Shown: positions 1 through 7,418, counted from the stretch's first letter. The stretch is DNA of 13,725 bases from Symbiodinium natans (GCA_905221605.1 CAJNDS010002103.1:438581-452305); one strand, 5' to 3'. Numbers and translations: made by a program. The notes: generated by a model from the letters alone, not told the origin.

Positions 1-209
1 GGTGTGTAGGTAGTGTGGGGTTTGAGTTTTCTTCAGGGCTTTGAGGTTCGATCAAGGCGTATAGGCTGATAAGTTTTAAGGCTTAGCGTTCTTGTGTTCA
101 GGGGTTTGGGTGTTCCTAGACTAGAGAGACAGGGCTGGGCAAAGAAATCCGATCGATGCAAAACGCTGCACAAGCTGTCGATGCTAACCCTGATACGCCC
201 TAAAACCCA

Positions 210-266
210 TTACACCATGTGCATGCCGAGCGTCAGGTCAGCTTCGGACGCGCTGGACATTTCAGC
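210..266 (-). CDS. Possible last exon
   Basis: After TATTGAG the minus strand reads AEMSSASEADLTLGMHMV and a TAA stop, which would make a plausible C-terminus for the minus-strand gene if the exon at 982 ends in phase 0. The acceptor is poor. The plus strand of the neighbouring stretch (about 135-205) is also open with a helical look (LGKEIRSMQNAAQAVDANPD), so strand is not certain. Confidence 0.2.
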   Translation of the reverse strand, partial: AEMSSASEADLTLGMHMV

Positions 267-345
267 CTCAATACCCCTTTACCCTACACCCTGAACCATA
301 AACTCTAAACCTCGGGATGTTCCTCCCCCCCCCATGCCCCATGCT

Positions 346-405
346 AACAGTCCTGAACAGGGATTCTGGTACCTCCCCCGATTATGGTCCCTATTCAGGA
401 CTGTT
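346..405. repeat. Small foldback
   Basis: AACAGTCCTGAACAGGGA (346-363) and its complement TCCCTATTCAGGACTGTT (388-405), 17 of 18 bases pairing, 24-base loop. The 300-760 region shows no supported gene. Confidence 0.75.
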
Positions 406-762
406 ATAGTATATGGCGGAACATACCAACCTAAACCACACACCCGGAACTTGCCCCAAAAAAACCCCACTGTCACTGGCTCCATTCCCTTTAAGGGTAT
501 AGACTTGCCGTAACCGCTATATGCTAAAAAAGGGAAGTACGCCTCATGATTAAGGTACCTCGCGTGCAAGGGTATATGGTCAGTTCTCGAAAATATGGCC
601 CCTTTTTGGGCCTCTAACATGATTCGGGGCCGCCTTAGAATAGTAACCCAAAAGGGACCATGATTTTGAGAAGTTCCGTTGGGTCCTCTAGGTGGCAGCC
701 AACCCCCACTTGGAGGTTCAGATATAAGTTCAGTTAGAACCCACGTATACGCCCCTTAAGCA

Positions 763-825
763 CCCTAAACCCTAAACCCTAAACCCTAAACCCTAAACCC
801 TAAACCCTAAACCCTAAACCCTAAC
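763..825. repeat. CCCTAAA array, 8 copies
   Basis: Near-perfect CCCTAAA heptamers. Flanked by a short inverted repeat (11 matching bases, TGAACCTCCAA at 869-879 and its complement at 710-720). It lies in the intron downstream of the exon at 982-893. Confidence 0.95.
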
Positions 826-892
826 AGGGTCCTAATGGGTTATAGGTACAGTTATAGTTGGGTTACCATGAACCTCCAACCCCACACTCAGC

Positions 893-982
893 TCCCAGCT
901 GCCGCGTGGTCGCGGGCGGCGTCTGCGTTGCGGAGCTGAGCCTGCATCATCTCGAGCTCCAGACGCTTGGCCTTCAGGCATT
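893..982 (-). CDS. Candidate exon, coiled coil
   Basis: The acceptor CCCTACAG is itself one degenerate telomere-like unit, next to a TTTAGGG array (986-1055). The minus strand reads AA then CLKAKRLELEMMQAQLRNAD and AARDHAAAG. It is strongly helical, with high GC at third positions compared with the flanks. An in-frame stop lies at 890-888, so the exon must end before it; GC donors at 892, or earlier at GCA|GCTGGG, are possible. It joins in phase to the exon at 1769. Confidence 0.55.
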
Positions 983-985
983 CTG

Positions 986-1055
986 TAGGGTTTAGGGTTT
1001 AGGGTTTAGGGTTTAGGGTTTAGGGTTTAGGGTTTGGGGTTTAGGGTTTAGGGTT
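986..1055. repeat. TTTAGGG array beside an exon
   Basis: About nine TTTAGGG copies with one TTTGGGG. It touches the acceptor of the exon at 982; on the minus strand it is the CCCTAAAC end of an intron. Confidence 0.95.
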
Positions 1056-1075
1056 GGGAGTTTCCCCCTTATACG

Positions 1076-1137
1076 AACAGTTCTCAATGGGGAATATGTA
1101 TAGTACCCCATCTTATACTCCCTATTAAGGAGTGTTA
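1076..1137. repeat. Small foldback, diverged relative
   Basis: AACAGTTCTCAATGGGGA (1076-1093) pairs imperfectly with TCCCTATTAAGGAGTGTTA (1119-1137). Spacing and arm sequence resemble the foldback at 346-405, suggesting one small family. From 1140 to 1600 nothing else is called. Confidence 0.5.
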
Positions 1138-1600
1138 GTAAAAGGGGAACATCTCAAGTTTAGGGAAAAAATGGCATAGGGTTTAGAGCTTGCAGTATGC
1201 AGGAGGCAAAGGATGGGGGGACAATGGACATATGTGGGGGTTTACCAAAAAAAGGGACCCCAATAGAAATCCCCAAATCGCAGGATTCCCTGATAATGAG
1301 AACCCTTGTTCTGGTACTCGGAAACCCCCCCATGTGTCCGACAAGAGGCTTTCGCTGAGTCTCCCCCGAAGCCGCAAGCCTTCAACCTACTTACTATATC
1401 TTGGCAGGCTGGGATGCGTTGACATGGGAAGCTGTCTTGCTTCCCAATGAGTTCACTCTCAAACGCTGCTTGCTAACTCAGCACCTCAACACTTTAGTCA
1501 CACCTGGGTGGCGCATATCCCCTTTTGAAGGAGGGCTCTCCATACACCCTAAACCCACCCCCACAAACAGGCCGAAACCAAAAGCTACCGTAAGTCCTGA

Positions 1601-1703
1601 ACCCTAAAGCCCCAAACCCTAAACCCTAAAGCCTAAGCCCTAAACCCTAAACCCTGAACCCTAAACCCTAAACCCTAAACCCTAAAACCCTAAACCCTAA
1701 AGC
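1601..1703. repeat. CCCTAAA array, intron start
   Basis: About 14 units, mostly CCCTAAA with CCCTAAG, CCCCAAA and AAAACCC variants. On the minus strand it begins an intron directly at the GC donor of the exon at 1769-1704. Confidence 0.93.
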
Positions 1704-1769
1704 CCAGATATGGCTGGGCCTGGAGCTCTGTGCGACAGGCTTCTAACCTGAGATACGTCTCTAGGGCTT
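1704..1769 (-). CDS. Candidate exon, coiled coil, GC donor
   Basis: Acceptor CCGAACAG, then AA and 21 codons ALETYLRLEACRTELQAQPY L, then one base G, then donor GCTTTAGGG at 1703. The Leu spacing is coiled-coil-like. The leftover G joins AA of the next exon (982) to give GAA, so the phases agree. A shorter form starting at 1747 after CTCAG fits the exon upstream (2550-2478) better. The intron start is the GC version of the GTTTAGGG starts seen elsewhere, and 100 bp of CCCTAAA array follow it. Confidence 0.52.
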
Positions 1770-1775
1770 CTGTTC

Positions 1776-1818
1776 GGGTTTAGTTAGGGCCTTCATTGTC
1801 CAGGGTTTAGGGTTTAGG
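1776..1818. repeat. Short TTTAGGG-like stretch
   Basis: Degenerate TTTAGGG units with two perfect copies at the end. It lies just upstream (minus strand) of the acceptor at 1770. Confidence 0.7.
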
Positions 1819-2043
1819 GAGGTACCGATCTCTTTGCATATCCTTGGGCCCTTGGGCCCTGAAGCGACGATTTGGGAATCCCTTCTCAAAACCCGAGCGG
1901 ATATCACATAAAGCACACCCTGTAGGCACTAACCCCCCCTCACACGTTGCTCATAAGGGACAAAACGAAAGGCTAGATCCTCGGATCCTGGCATGACCCG
2001 ACAAGTTGTAAGGTACTGCTCTGCAGACTTTTCGGCGCCACAT

Positions 2044-2164
2044 ATGAAGCAGGGTTTATATCTCTTGTATCCCCAAAAGGACACCAAACATATACACTCA
2101 CCAATATTAAAAAGGAGCCTTATATACACTCACCAAAAACAGTAATATAAACCCTACTTCACAT
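2044..2164. mobile_element. MITE-like element, copy 1
   Basis: A 121-bp sequence with inverted ends: ATGAAGCAGGGTTTATAT at the left and ATATAAACCCTACTTCACAT at the right. The interior is AT-rich and includes ATATACACTCACCAATATT and a second ACACTCACCAAAAACAG. A second copy is at 7627-7763. No coding capacity. The ends contain AGGGTTTA, which resembles the telomere-like unit. Confidence 0.75.
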
Positions 2165-2231
2165 GCCCCTAAGCCCTGGCAGCTATGTCACAGCCCAAAT
2201 CCATGTCGGCTCCACGCCTTACACCACCAAG

Positions 2232-2475
2232 CCCTGAATTCTAAACCCTAAAGCCCTAAACTACTAAGGCCAGGCCCAACCACCCTAGAAGAGCCCCCCC
2301 CCCAAAAAAAAAAAAAAAACCTAAACCCTAAACCTAAACCCCACAACCCAAAACCCCAAACCCTCAACCTCACCCCCCACCCCAAAAAAAAACCTAAACC
2401 TAAACCCCACAACCCAAAACCCCAAACCCTCAACCCCACCCCCCACCCCCCCCGACCCAAACCCTAAACTCTAAA
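2232..2475. repeat. Degenerate CCCTAAA region with 66-bp tandem duplication
   Basis: C-rich telomere-like units mixed with poly-C and poly-A runs. A 66-bp unit starting CCTAAACCCCACAACCC occurs at 2333 and again at 2399 with few changes. On the minus strand it is the start of the intron after the exon at 2550-2478. Confidence 0.85.
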
Positions 2476-2477
2476 GC

Positions 2478-2550
2478 CCAGAATCCCGTAAAACGAGTCC
2501 CAGTAGCGCATTCCGGTCAGAGCCAGCTTGAGACAACTCCAGGTCCAATC
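2478..2550 (-). CDS. Candidate exon, coiled-coil-like
   Basis: Acceptor CCAAAGAG follows CCCTAAAC. The minus strand reads two bases then LDLELSQAGSDRNALLGLVL and RDS, ending with GG before a GC donor (GCTTTAGAGTTTAGGG) at 2477. The donor resembles that of the exon at 1704 (GCTTTAGGG). Joined to the shorter version of the next exon (start 1747) the codon is GGG. One other frame is open (Trp-rich) but is less protein-like. Confidence 0.42.
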
Positions 2551-2556
2551 CTCTTT

Positions 2557-2650
2557 GGAGTTTAGGGTTTAGGGTTTAGGGTTCAGGGTTTGGGGTTTAG
2601 GGTTTCGGGCTTAGGGTTTCGGGTTGCCCCCGCCTAGGGTTGAAGGGTTT
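2557..2650. repeat. TTTAGGG array, intron end
   Basis: About twelve units decaying from perfect TTTAGGG to TTTCGGG, CTTAGGG and GTTTGGGG. It adjoins the acceptor of the exon at 2550. After 2660 the sequence is unique to 2735. Confidence 0.9.
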
Positions 2651-2734
2651 CAGGGCTTAAGGGTTTGGGGGCTTTGAGGGTCTTGCTGGAGAAAAAAAAT
2701 TGTGCAATCAGCCTACCATGCTCCGGACCTTGTA

Positions 2735-2832
2735 AACCCTAAGCCCTAAGCCATAAACCCTAAGCCCTAACCCCTAAACCCCAGCCCAAAACCCTAAACC
2801 CTAAACCCGAAACCCTACACCCTAAACCCCAA
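2735..2832. repeat. CCCTAAA array, variant-rich
   Basis: About 13 units with CCCTAAG, CCCCTAAA, CCCGAAA and CCCTACA variants. The next 350 bases (2833-3187) show no gene or clear repeat. Confidence 0.9.
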
Positions 2833-3187
2833 TACCCCAACGAAACCATAGAGCCGTTGAGTCCACGACATCTGAACAGCTAGACCCAGGAGTAACCTAG
2901 GAATAAAAGGGTGCCCCTTTAGGTTTAAAGTGGCTCAAAGGAACCGAAACCCCAAAAAAAGGGAATAAGGGCCCACTCTGGGTCTTAGACAGTCAGAGGT
3001 TTCTAGGGTTTTAATTAAAGTTTATCCCAGTCACATATGTACGCTTCATAAAGGAAAAGGGTCCTAGTAACTTGGCATTGTCGATTGCAAGAGTTAACGC
3101 GTAATGGGTTACTCTATCGGCTGGGTTTGGGGGCAGGCCTGGAATCCCAAACCATATCCCTTAACCCTAGTCGGCGGGCAGTTTTCA

Positions 3188-3337
3188 GGGTCCCAGCGGC
3201 GACCAGAACAGCTTGGGGGGTCTTACATGTACTATAAAGGAACCACTGTAACCCTTAACAAAGGGTCCCAGCCGCGACCAGAACAGCTTGGGGTCTTACA
3301 TGTACTAGAAAGTAACCCTTAGTAAACCTGAACCCCA
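3188..3337. repeat. 75-bp tandem repeat, two copies
   Basis: GGGTCCCAGC-GCGACCAGAA recurs at 3188 and 3263, followed in each by CAGCTTGGGG, TCTTACATGTACTA and GTAACCCTTA. The copies differ by a few substitutions and small indels. No coding sense; both lie in a presumed intron. Confidence 0.85.
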
Positions 3338-3418
3338 ATAACTTTGGCAAAGTGGCGCTGCAGGTGTCCGTGCAACTTCTCAGCTTGCTTCCTTGGGCAA
3401 ATCCGCGTTTAGGGCAGC

Positions 3419-3516
3419 TTTGCGGGTGTCTCAGTTTTTCAAGCATGACGGACGCTGCTTTCCCTGCCCAGGAGAGCCTGAGGCCGTTACTTTCTTCCAG
3501 GCTACAGTAATCAACG
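3419..3516 (-). CDS. Possible exon, coiled-coil-like
   Basis: A good acceptor with pyrimidines, GGTTTTTCAG, precedes one base and 32 open codons on the minus strand, including SLEESNGLRLSWAGKAASVM and LEKLRHPQ. A GC donor is proposed at 3418-3417. The one base left over joins GA of the exon at 2550 to make AGA. The start phase does not fit the end proposed for the exon at 3728, so one edge is wrong or a further exon is missing. No telomere-like array touches it. Confidence 0.35.
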
Positions 3517-3659
3517 CTGAAAAACCACCTCATGTCGCCTGAAAAGCTGACAGCAGGGCTACGTAAAGGCTTAAGACCCACAGTACCTGACTCTAAGCAA
3601 CTCGGGTTTGGTTCAGGATTTTAGATGTAGAGATCGAGGGTAGTCCTCGACAGACGAAC

Positions 3660-3728
3660 TTGGCCATGTGTCTCCGAGGAATGCATCTCGCTCCGGAGGC
3701 GGCGATTCTGCAGATCCTCTTGCATCAC
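3660..3728 (-). CDS. Candidate exon, 69 nt, phase 0, coiled coil
   Basis: After acceptor CCTGACAG the minus strand reads VMQEDLQNRRLRSEMHSSET and HGQ: 23 whole codons, with donor GTTCGTC at 3659. It has the same length and phase as the exon at 4190-4122 and continues its helical character. The intron between them (4121-3729, 393 nt) has telomere-like repeats at both ends in the same orientation, unlike the inverted layout elsewhere. The GGC CAA end could be shortened by a GC donor. Confidence 0.5.
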
Positions 3729-3738
3729 CTGTCAGGAA

Positions 3739-3832
3739 CTAAACCCCAAACCCTAACCCTACCCCCTAACTCCTAAACCTAACCCTAAACCCTAAACCCT
3801 AAACCCTAACCCCAAACTCTAAACCCTAAACC
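3739..3832. repeat. CCCTAAA array, mixed 6/7-mers
   Basis: Contains CCCTAA 6-mers as well as CCCTAAA and CCCCAAA. It is close to the acceptor of the exon at 3728 but in the orientation opposite to that at other acceptors. Confidence 0.9.
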
Positions 3833-4030
3833 GTACTTGCACTTGGAGGAATACCAACAGCTGCAGTAGCTATAGGTGCCCCATATAGCCCCTTACAGGG
3901 GTCATATAGGTGAGGTACCTCATTCCGCAGTCCCCTTCTAAGAATGAAGAGCTTTTGCTTTGGCATGATTGCTTACATACTCGCTTATCATGGGTGGGCG
4001 CACATTCTTCAAGGGGGAGCCTTAAGCGCA

Positions 4031-4121
4031 CCCCAAACCCTTAACTCGAAACCCAAACCCCAAACCCCAAACCCCAAACCCCAAACCCCAAACCCCAAAC
4101 CCCAAACCCCAAACCCCAAAC
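4031..4121. repeat. Pure CCCCAAA (TTTGGGG) array
   Basis: About 13 units of the variant CCCCAAA, almost without change and with only two CCCAAA or TTAACTCG deviations at its left edge. It starts the intron at the donor of the exon at 4190-4122. No CCCTAAA unit occurs within it. Confidence 0.95.
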
Positions 4122-4190
4122 CCGACTGGCCTGGTTCTCCAAGCTGACAGCCCTGGCCTGGGATACCTCGAGATTGTTCTGCAAAGCGTC
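4122..4190 (-). CDS. Best-supported exon: 69-nt coiled-coil exon
   Basis: Acceptor CCCCAG, then 23 whole codons (DALQNNLEVSQARAVSLENQ and ASR), then donor GTTTGGGG at 4121. The exon is exactly 69 nt and phase 0 at both ends. Hydrophobic Leu/Val residues are spaced as in a coiled coil. It sits alone between a 13-copy TTTGGGG-type array and a TTTAGGG array that touch both splice sites. The next exon downstream (3728-3660) is also 69 nt and phase 0, so the two join without adjustment. Function unknown. Confidence 0.6.
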
Positions 4191-4191
4191 C

Positions 4192-4274
4192 TGGGGTTTA
4201 GGGTTTAGGGTTTAGGGTTTGGGGTTTAGGGTTTAGGGTTTAGGGTTTAGGGTTTAGGGTTTAGGGTTTAGGGC
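4192..4274. repeat. TTTAGGG array, intron end
   Basis: About 12 units, nearly perfect TTTAGGG with one TTTGGGG. On the minus strand it runs straight into the acceptor CCCCAG of the best exon. Confidence 0.95.
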
Positions 4275-4279
4275 AACCG

Positions 4280-4740
4280 AGTCGGAGTCAGGCTTTTGGA
4301 GGTTTCAGTCCCTGAAACCCTCACAAACCTAACTCGCAAGCCCTCAAAAACCTGACTCCCCCGCAAAAGGTCCCTTCCCCGGGACCCGACTTTGCGGGGA
4401 GTCAGGTTTTTGGCGGAATCAGGCTCTGAAACCCTCAAAAGCCTGACTCCCCCGCGAAAGGTCACCCCCACCCATACCGTGCGGGGCAGTCAGGTTTGAG
4501 GTTTCAGAAACCCTCAAAAACCCCTTTAACCTGACTCCCCGCAGGCGGTCCCCCCCCCCCAGCCCTTACTGGAAACTCCAAAACCCTTTTATTAAGGAAT
4601 ATACCTTAAATCATATTAGGGTTCCTATTATAATTTAAGGTATATTCCTTAATTAAGGGGTTTTGGAGGCTCTGGATACTGGAAACCCTCAAAAACCTGA
4701 CTTGCCCGCGAAATGTGCGGAGGAGTCAGGGTTTTGGAGG
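4280..4740. repeat. Nested foldback cluster
   Basis: A motif CTCAAAAACCTGACTCCCCG occurs in alternating orientations: C-strand forms near 4343, 4433, 4510 and 4687, and complementary forms near 4282, 4395, 4484 and 4720. At the centre lies an AT-rich hairpin with arms 4578-4611 and 4633-4666, 32 of 34 bases complementary, with a 21-base loop. The whole could fold as stacked hairpins. No transposase frame is present. Confidence 0.8.
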
Positions 4741-4908
4741 CGGCCCCTGCTATTTATAAAGTACCCAAGAAGGGGGGCCACAGTCTTCGAGAAGTCACCA
4801 TGCAGATGTATAACAGAAGGGCCTCATAGAGATCCTGTGATATGAATTGAGGCACCTTCCTTTTTTTAAGTGGTATTCGGCTTGGCCCTGGAATGTAGAA
4901 GATCCTAT

Positions 4909-4998
4909 CCCTAAACCCTAAACCCTAAACCCTAAACCCTAAACCCTAAACCCGAAACCCTAAACCCTAAACCCTAAACCCTAGACCCTAAACCCAAC
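4909..4998. repeat. CCCTAAA array, 12-13 copies
   Basis: Near-perfect CCCTAAA with one CCCGAAA and one CCCTAGA unit. Followed by unique sequence and an 18-base poly-C run (5051-5067), then a G/C-strand skewed stretch to 5280. Confidence 0.95.
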
Positions 4999-5069
4999 AG
5001 GCGTGGAGGACCAACCTAGCGTCCCCAATTACGGGCCCCCCTGGCCCGCACCCCCCCCCCCCCCCCCAC

Positions 5070-5163
5070 TTCCCTCGGCCCGTCTCGAATTTCCATGTCT
5101 CTGCAGCTCCTCACAGGCTCCGCTGGCCGTCAAACTGCATTTCTTCACATGACGCCACAAAGG
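5070..5163 (-). CDS. Possible exon, weak
   Basis: Minus-strand reading after acceptor GATTACAG is open for 31 codons and includes CEELQRHGNSRRAEG, followed by a donor-like GTGGGG at 5069. It has the right position between a CCCTAAA array (4909-4998) and a short TTTAGGG stretch (5283-5298). The starting phase fits the exon at 5456, but its end does not fit the exon at 4190. The end borders a poly-C run. It could be a shadow of intron sequence. Confidence 0.25.
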
Positions 5164-5398
5164 CTGTAATCCTCAACGATTGAAGCCCATAAATGTGAGC
5201 ATTATGTTTGCAAATGGGGGGGGGAGAGGAGGGGCTCCCCCCCCCAACCCCCCTGCTTCTCCCCCCCAACCCCCCCTCTCTTTTAGGGTTTAGGGTTCGG
5301 AATAAACACAACTTCATGCGAGGATCCCCATCAATGACTTATAAGGTCTATTCTACTCCTTAAAGTATCGGGTCTTGGGCTCTCTGGGGCTGGTCTGC

Positions 5399-5456
5399 CC
5401 CGTCCTTCTCAGTCTCGATGCCCTGCATTAGCATTTCCAGCTCGCTGAGCTTGGAC
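5399..5456 (-). CDS. Candidate internal exon, coiled coil
   Basis: Acceptor AAACCAG lies directly beside the TTTAGGG array at 5459-5563. The minus strand reads SKLSELEMLMQGIETEKDG after one completing base. Leu/Met/Ile fall in heptad-like positions. No GT donor occurs before the in-frame stop, so a GC donor is proposed at 5398-5397 (GGG|GCAGAC); that ends in phase 0, which suits the exon at 4190. A donor GA after EK is an alternative, since dinoflagellate introns are known to use GC and GA. Confidence 0.5.
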
Positions 5457-5458
5457 CT

Positions 5459-5563
5459 GGTTTAGGGTTTAGGGTTTAGGGTTCAGGGTTCAGGGTTCAG
5501 GGTTCAGGGTTTAGGGTTTAGGGTTTAGGGTTTAGGGTTTAAGGTTTAAGGTTTAAGGCTTAG
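5459..5563. repeat. TTTAGGG array with TTCAGGG block
   Basis: Three TTTAGGG, then four TTCAGGG in a row, then five TTTAGGG and three TTTAAGG. The block structure suggests local copying of variants. It adjoins the acceptor of the exon at 5456. Confidence 0.95.
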
Positions 5564-5760
5564 GTCGGGTCGTGGCGAGTCTTTAGCGAGTCCGGACGAG
5601 GGCCGGATGTATGTCGATACATGTGCCTTGGACTTCGATCGAGAGTACCCAAAATGACCCCTTGAACCCTGCACCCCTATTTAAAACTCTCAGAAGCCGG
5701 GCCAACCAACTCTTCGTCGGCACTAAAGCAACTCCTTGCAAACCATGCTAACCCTTTTCT

Positions 5761-5807
5761 CTAAACCCTAAACCCTAAACCCTAAACCCTAAACCCAAAC
5801 CCTAAAC
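5761..5807. repeat. CCCTAAA array, 6 copies
   Basis: Mostly perfect units with one CCCAAA. On the minus strand it would start an intron at AAAAAG|GTTTAGGG. Confidence 0.9.
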
Positions 5808-5902
5808 CTTTTTCTAAGTGTTAAGGGGCATGGAGCACGGGGAGGAGGATGGCCTAGAGCGACAAGGACGACAAGCACCCCGCAGGAATCATCACAAGTC
5901 AC
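5808..5902 (-). CDS. Possible exon by position only
   Basis: This GC-richer stretch sits between a CCCTAAA array (5761-5807) and a TTTAGGG array (5929-5987), where exons are found elsewhere. The minus strand is open for 31 codons after CAAG and ends at AAAAAG|GTTTAGGG, a good donor. The peptide is Val/Leu/Pro-rich and not coiled-coil-like, and phases with its neighbours conflict. The plus strand is also open and charged. Call kept only because of its layout. Confidence 0.15.
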
Positions 5903-5928
5903 CTTGAAACCTACCTACGGCTGAGAGT

Positions 5929-5987
5929 AGGGTTTAGGGTTTAGGGCTTAGAGTTTAGGGTTCAGGGTTCGGGGTTCGGGGTTTGGG
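5929..5987. repeat. TTTAGGG-like array
   Basis: Eight units decaying from TTTAGGG to TTCAGGG, TTCGGGG and TTTGGGG. Confidence 0.9.
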
Positions 5988-6091
5988 GTCAGATCGGCCA
6001 CTTTTAAATTTTAAGCAAAAACTTGTAAATCCTAGGACTTGTCAGCTAATCCGCTCATCCGCTAAAGGAAACAAATTGCGTTTTGATACGT

Positions 6092-6186
6092 TTTGGTTTA
6101 GGGTTTAGGGTTTAGGGTTTAGGGTTTAGGGTTTAGGGTTTAGGGTTTAGGGTTTAGGGTTTAGGGTTTAGGGTTTAGGGTTTAGC
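6092..6186. repeat. TTTAGGG array, 13 perfect copies
   Basis: One of the two most uniform arrays. It meets a degenerate C-rich region (6190-6350, CCCTAAA/CCCCAAA/CCCGAAA) head to head, so the two strands switch G-richness at about 6187. Confidence 0.97.
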
Positions 6187-6189
6187 CCT

Positions 6190-6350
6190 TTCTTGCAGCC
6201 CAAAACCCCCAACAAACACAAAAGCCCTACACCCGAAACCCAAAACCCGAAACCCCCCCAAAAACCTTAACACCAAAAACCCTAGACCAAAACCCTAAAC
6301 CCCAAAAACCCAAAACCCCAAACACCCTAAACCCCAAACCCCAAAAGCCC
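6190..6350. repeat. Degenerate CCCTAAA/CCCCAAA region
   Basis: Loose C/A-rich units including CCCAAAA, CCCGAAA, CCCTAGA and CCCCAAA. It begins about 25 bases after the donor of the exon at 6417-6377. Confidence 0.8.
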
Positions 6351-6376
6351 GAAGCCCGAAGCCCTGGAGCTAGGAC

Positions 6377-6417
6377 CCGGGCCGATCCTGGACGTGCTGG
6401 AGCTGTCGCTCCAGCGC
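6377..6417 (-). CDS. Candidate small exon, coiled coil
   Basis: A 41-nt minus-strand exon after acceptor GCGCAAG: ALERQLQHVQDRP plus two bases (GG), donor GTCC at 6375-6376. With the next exon at 5456 starting with a single G, the joined codon is GGG. Its upstream flank (AAATGCCGGCGCAAG) resembles that of the exon at 12582, suggesting a shared acceptor region. TTTAGGG arrays lie on the high-coordinate side (6447-6700) and degenerate CCCTAAA on the low side. The small size makes the edges uncertain. Confidence 0.42.
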
Positions 6418-6446
6418 CTTGCGCCGGCATTTTGAAGTTTAGTTGG

Positions 6447-6660
6447 TGTAGGGTTTAGGGTTTAGGGTTTAGGGTTTAGGGTTTAGGGTTTAGGGTTTAG
6501 GGTTTAGGGTTTAGGGTTTAGGGTTTAGGGTTTAGGGTTTAGGGTTTAGGGTTTCGGGGTTAGGGTTTAGGGTGTAGGGTTTAGGGTTTAGGGCTTGGTG
6601 TTGTTAGGGCTTAGGGTTTAGGGTCTAGGGTTTCAGTATGGAGTTTTAGGGCTTTAGGGG
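6447..6660. repeat. Longest TTTAGGG array, decaying
   Basis: About 16 perfect copies (6448-6555), then increasingly changed units (TTTCGGG, GTTAGGG, GTGTAGGG) out to 6660, with traces to about 6715. The next 590 bases to 7306 hold only the possible exon at 6886 and an imperfect 28-bp inverted repeat (6984-7011 with 7049-7076). Confidence 0.95.
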
Positions 6661-6885
6661 TGTAATGGGTAGGTTTGGGGTTTGCGATTTAGGGTTTCTT
6701 GTGGCTTTATAGTTTCATAGGCTAGTAGGGGCTGCAGAATTTTGGTGCTGAGGGTCTCTGATTTGGGGATTCTTTCTAGGTCATAACCCTACCTTCTGGG
6801 TCCATTTCCCCTTTTTCAGAGCATCTAGGCTCTAGGTCCGGGGTATAGACAACAAATAGAGGTGTTGCTTCTCCTTTCTCGCAGG

Positions 6886-6951
6886 CTTTCTGAGGAGCTG
6901 GGGAGCGGAGGAGCACGGGGAACCTGCCTCTTCATCAAGGACGAGATCTGA
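6886..6951 (+). CDS. Possible plus-strand terminal exon
   Basis: A textbook acceptor with a pyrimidine run (TTGCTTCTCCTTTCTCGCAG, ending 6884) is followed by an open frame LSEELGSGGARGTCLFIKDE I and a TGA stop. If real it is the last exon of a different, plus-strand gene. The minus strand of the same stretch (LVLDEEA after GTAGTCTCAG) could instead be an exon of the minus-strand gene. No other plus-strand exon was found to join it to. Confidence 0.2.
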   Translation, partial: LSEELGSGGARGTCLFIKDEI

Positions 6952-7305
6952 GACTACAGAACATGGATCCTAATTACTTGAAGGTTCACGGGTAGTTAGA
7001 AGTAAGGTTATAAGTACCCTAAATAGGGTTATAAGTATAGCTACCAGAATCATAACCCTGCTGATGGCTACCCATGAACCTCGTATGAAATGAGATCTAT
7101 GCCTACTTTAGGGGTGTTGGGCTCCCTGGGAAGGTCTGTCCGGGCCTCGTAGCGTCGAAGATCCTGGCAGAAAGGAGGAGGACTCTTGACCCCAAAGCCC
7201 CCCCTGAAAAACATAACAAAAAAAAACAACAACACCCCAAAGCGAAGGAGTCGGAAGTGTCATTCCCAACAGCACCTTGAATGAACGGCATGGTTTGGCG
7301 CAAGC

Positions 7306-7363
7306 CCTCAACCCTAAACCTTAAACCTACAAACCCTAAACCCTAAAGCCCTCAACCCCAAAC
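7306..7363. repeat. CCCTAAA-like array
   Basis: Seven or eight units with several variants (CCTTAAA, CCTACAAA, CCCTCAA). Confidence 0.85.
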
Positions 7364-7418
7364 CCCGAGCGCAACATCTCAGGCCGCCAGGAGAAGCCAA
7401 GGACATGAGTCCAAAGAG
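7364..7418 (-). CDS. Possible exon by position only
   Basis: A unique GC-rich stretch between a CCCTAAA array (7306-7363) and a TTTAGGG-like stretch (7430-7462), with a minus-strand acceptor CGCCTGCAG and a donor GTTTGGGG. Two minus frames are open but neither looks like the other exons. The plus strand reads an Arg/Gln/Glu-rich peptide ending HESKELQAL and is a competing reading. Strand and frame are unresolved. Confidence 0.15.

Noticed and set aside
47-60. GGTTCGATC, like a tRNA T-arm
   Set aside because: No matching acceptor stem, D-arm or anticodon arm can be drawn around it.
279-620. 113-codon minus frame
   Set aside because: It spans the foldback at 346-405 and has no helical or domain-like character.
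3104-3322. 72-codon plus frame
   Set aside because: Its repeats come from the 75-bp tandem duplication; nothing else supports coding.
6984-7076. Imperfect 28-bp inverted repeat
   Set aside because: Only about 20 of 28 bases pair and no direct duplication flanks it; too weak to call an element.
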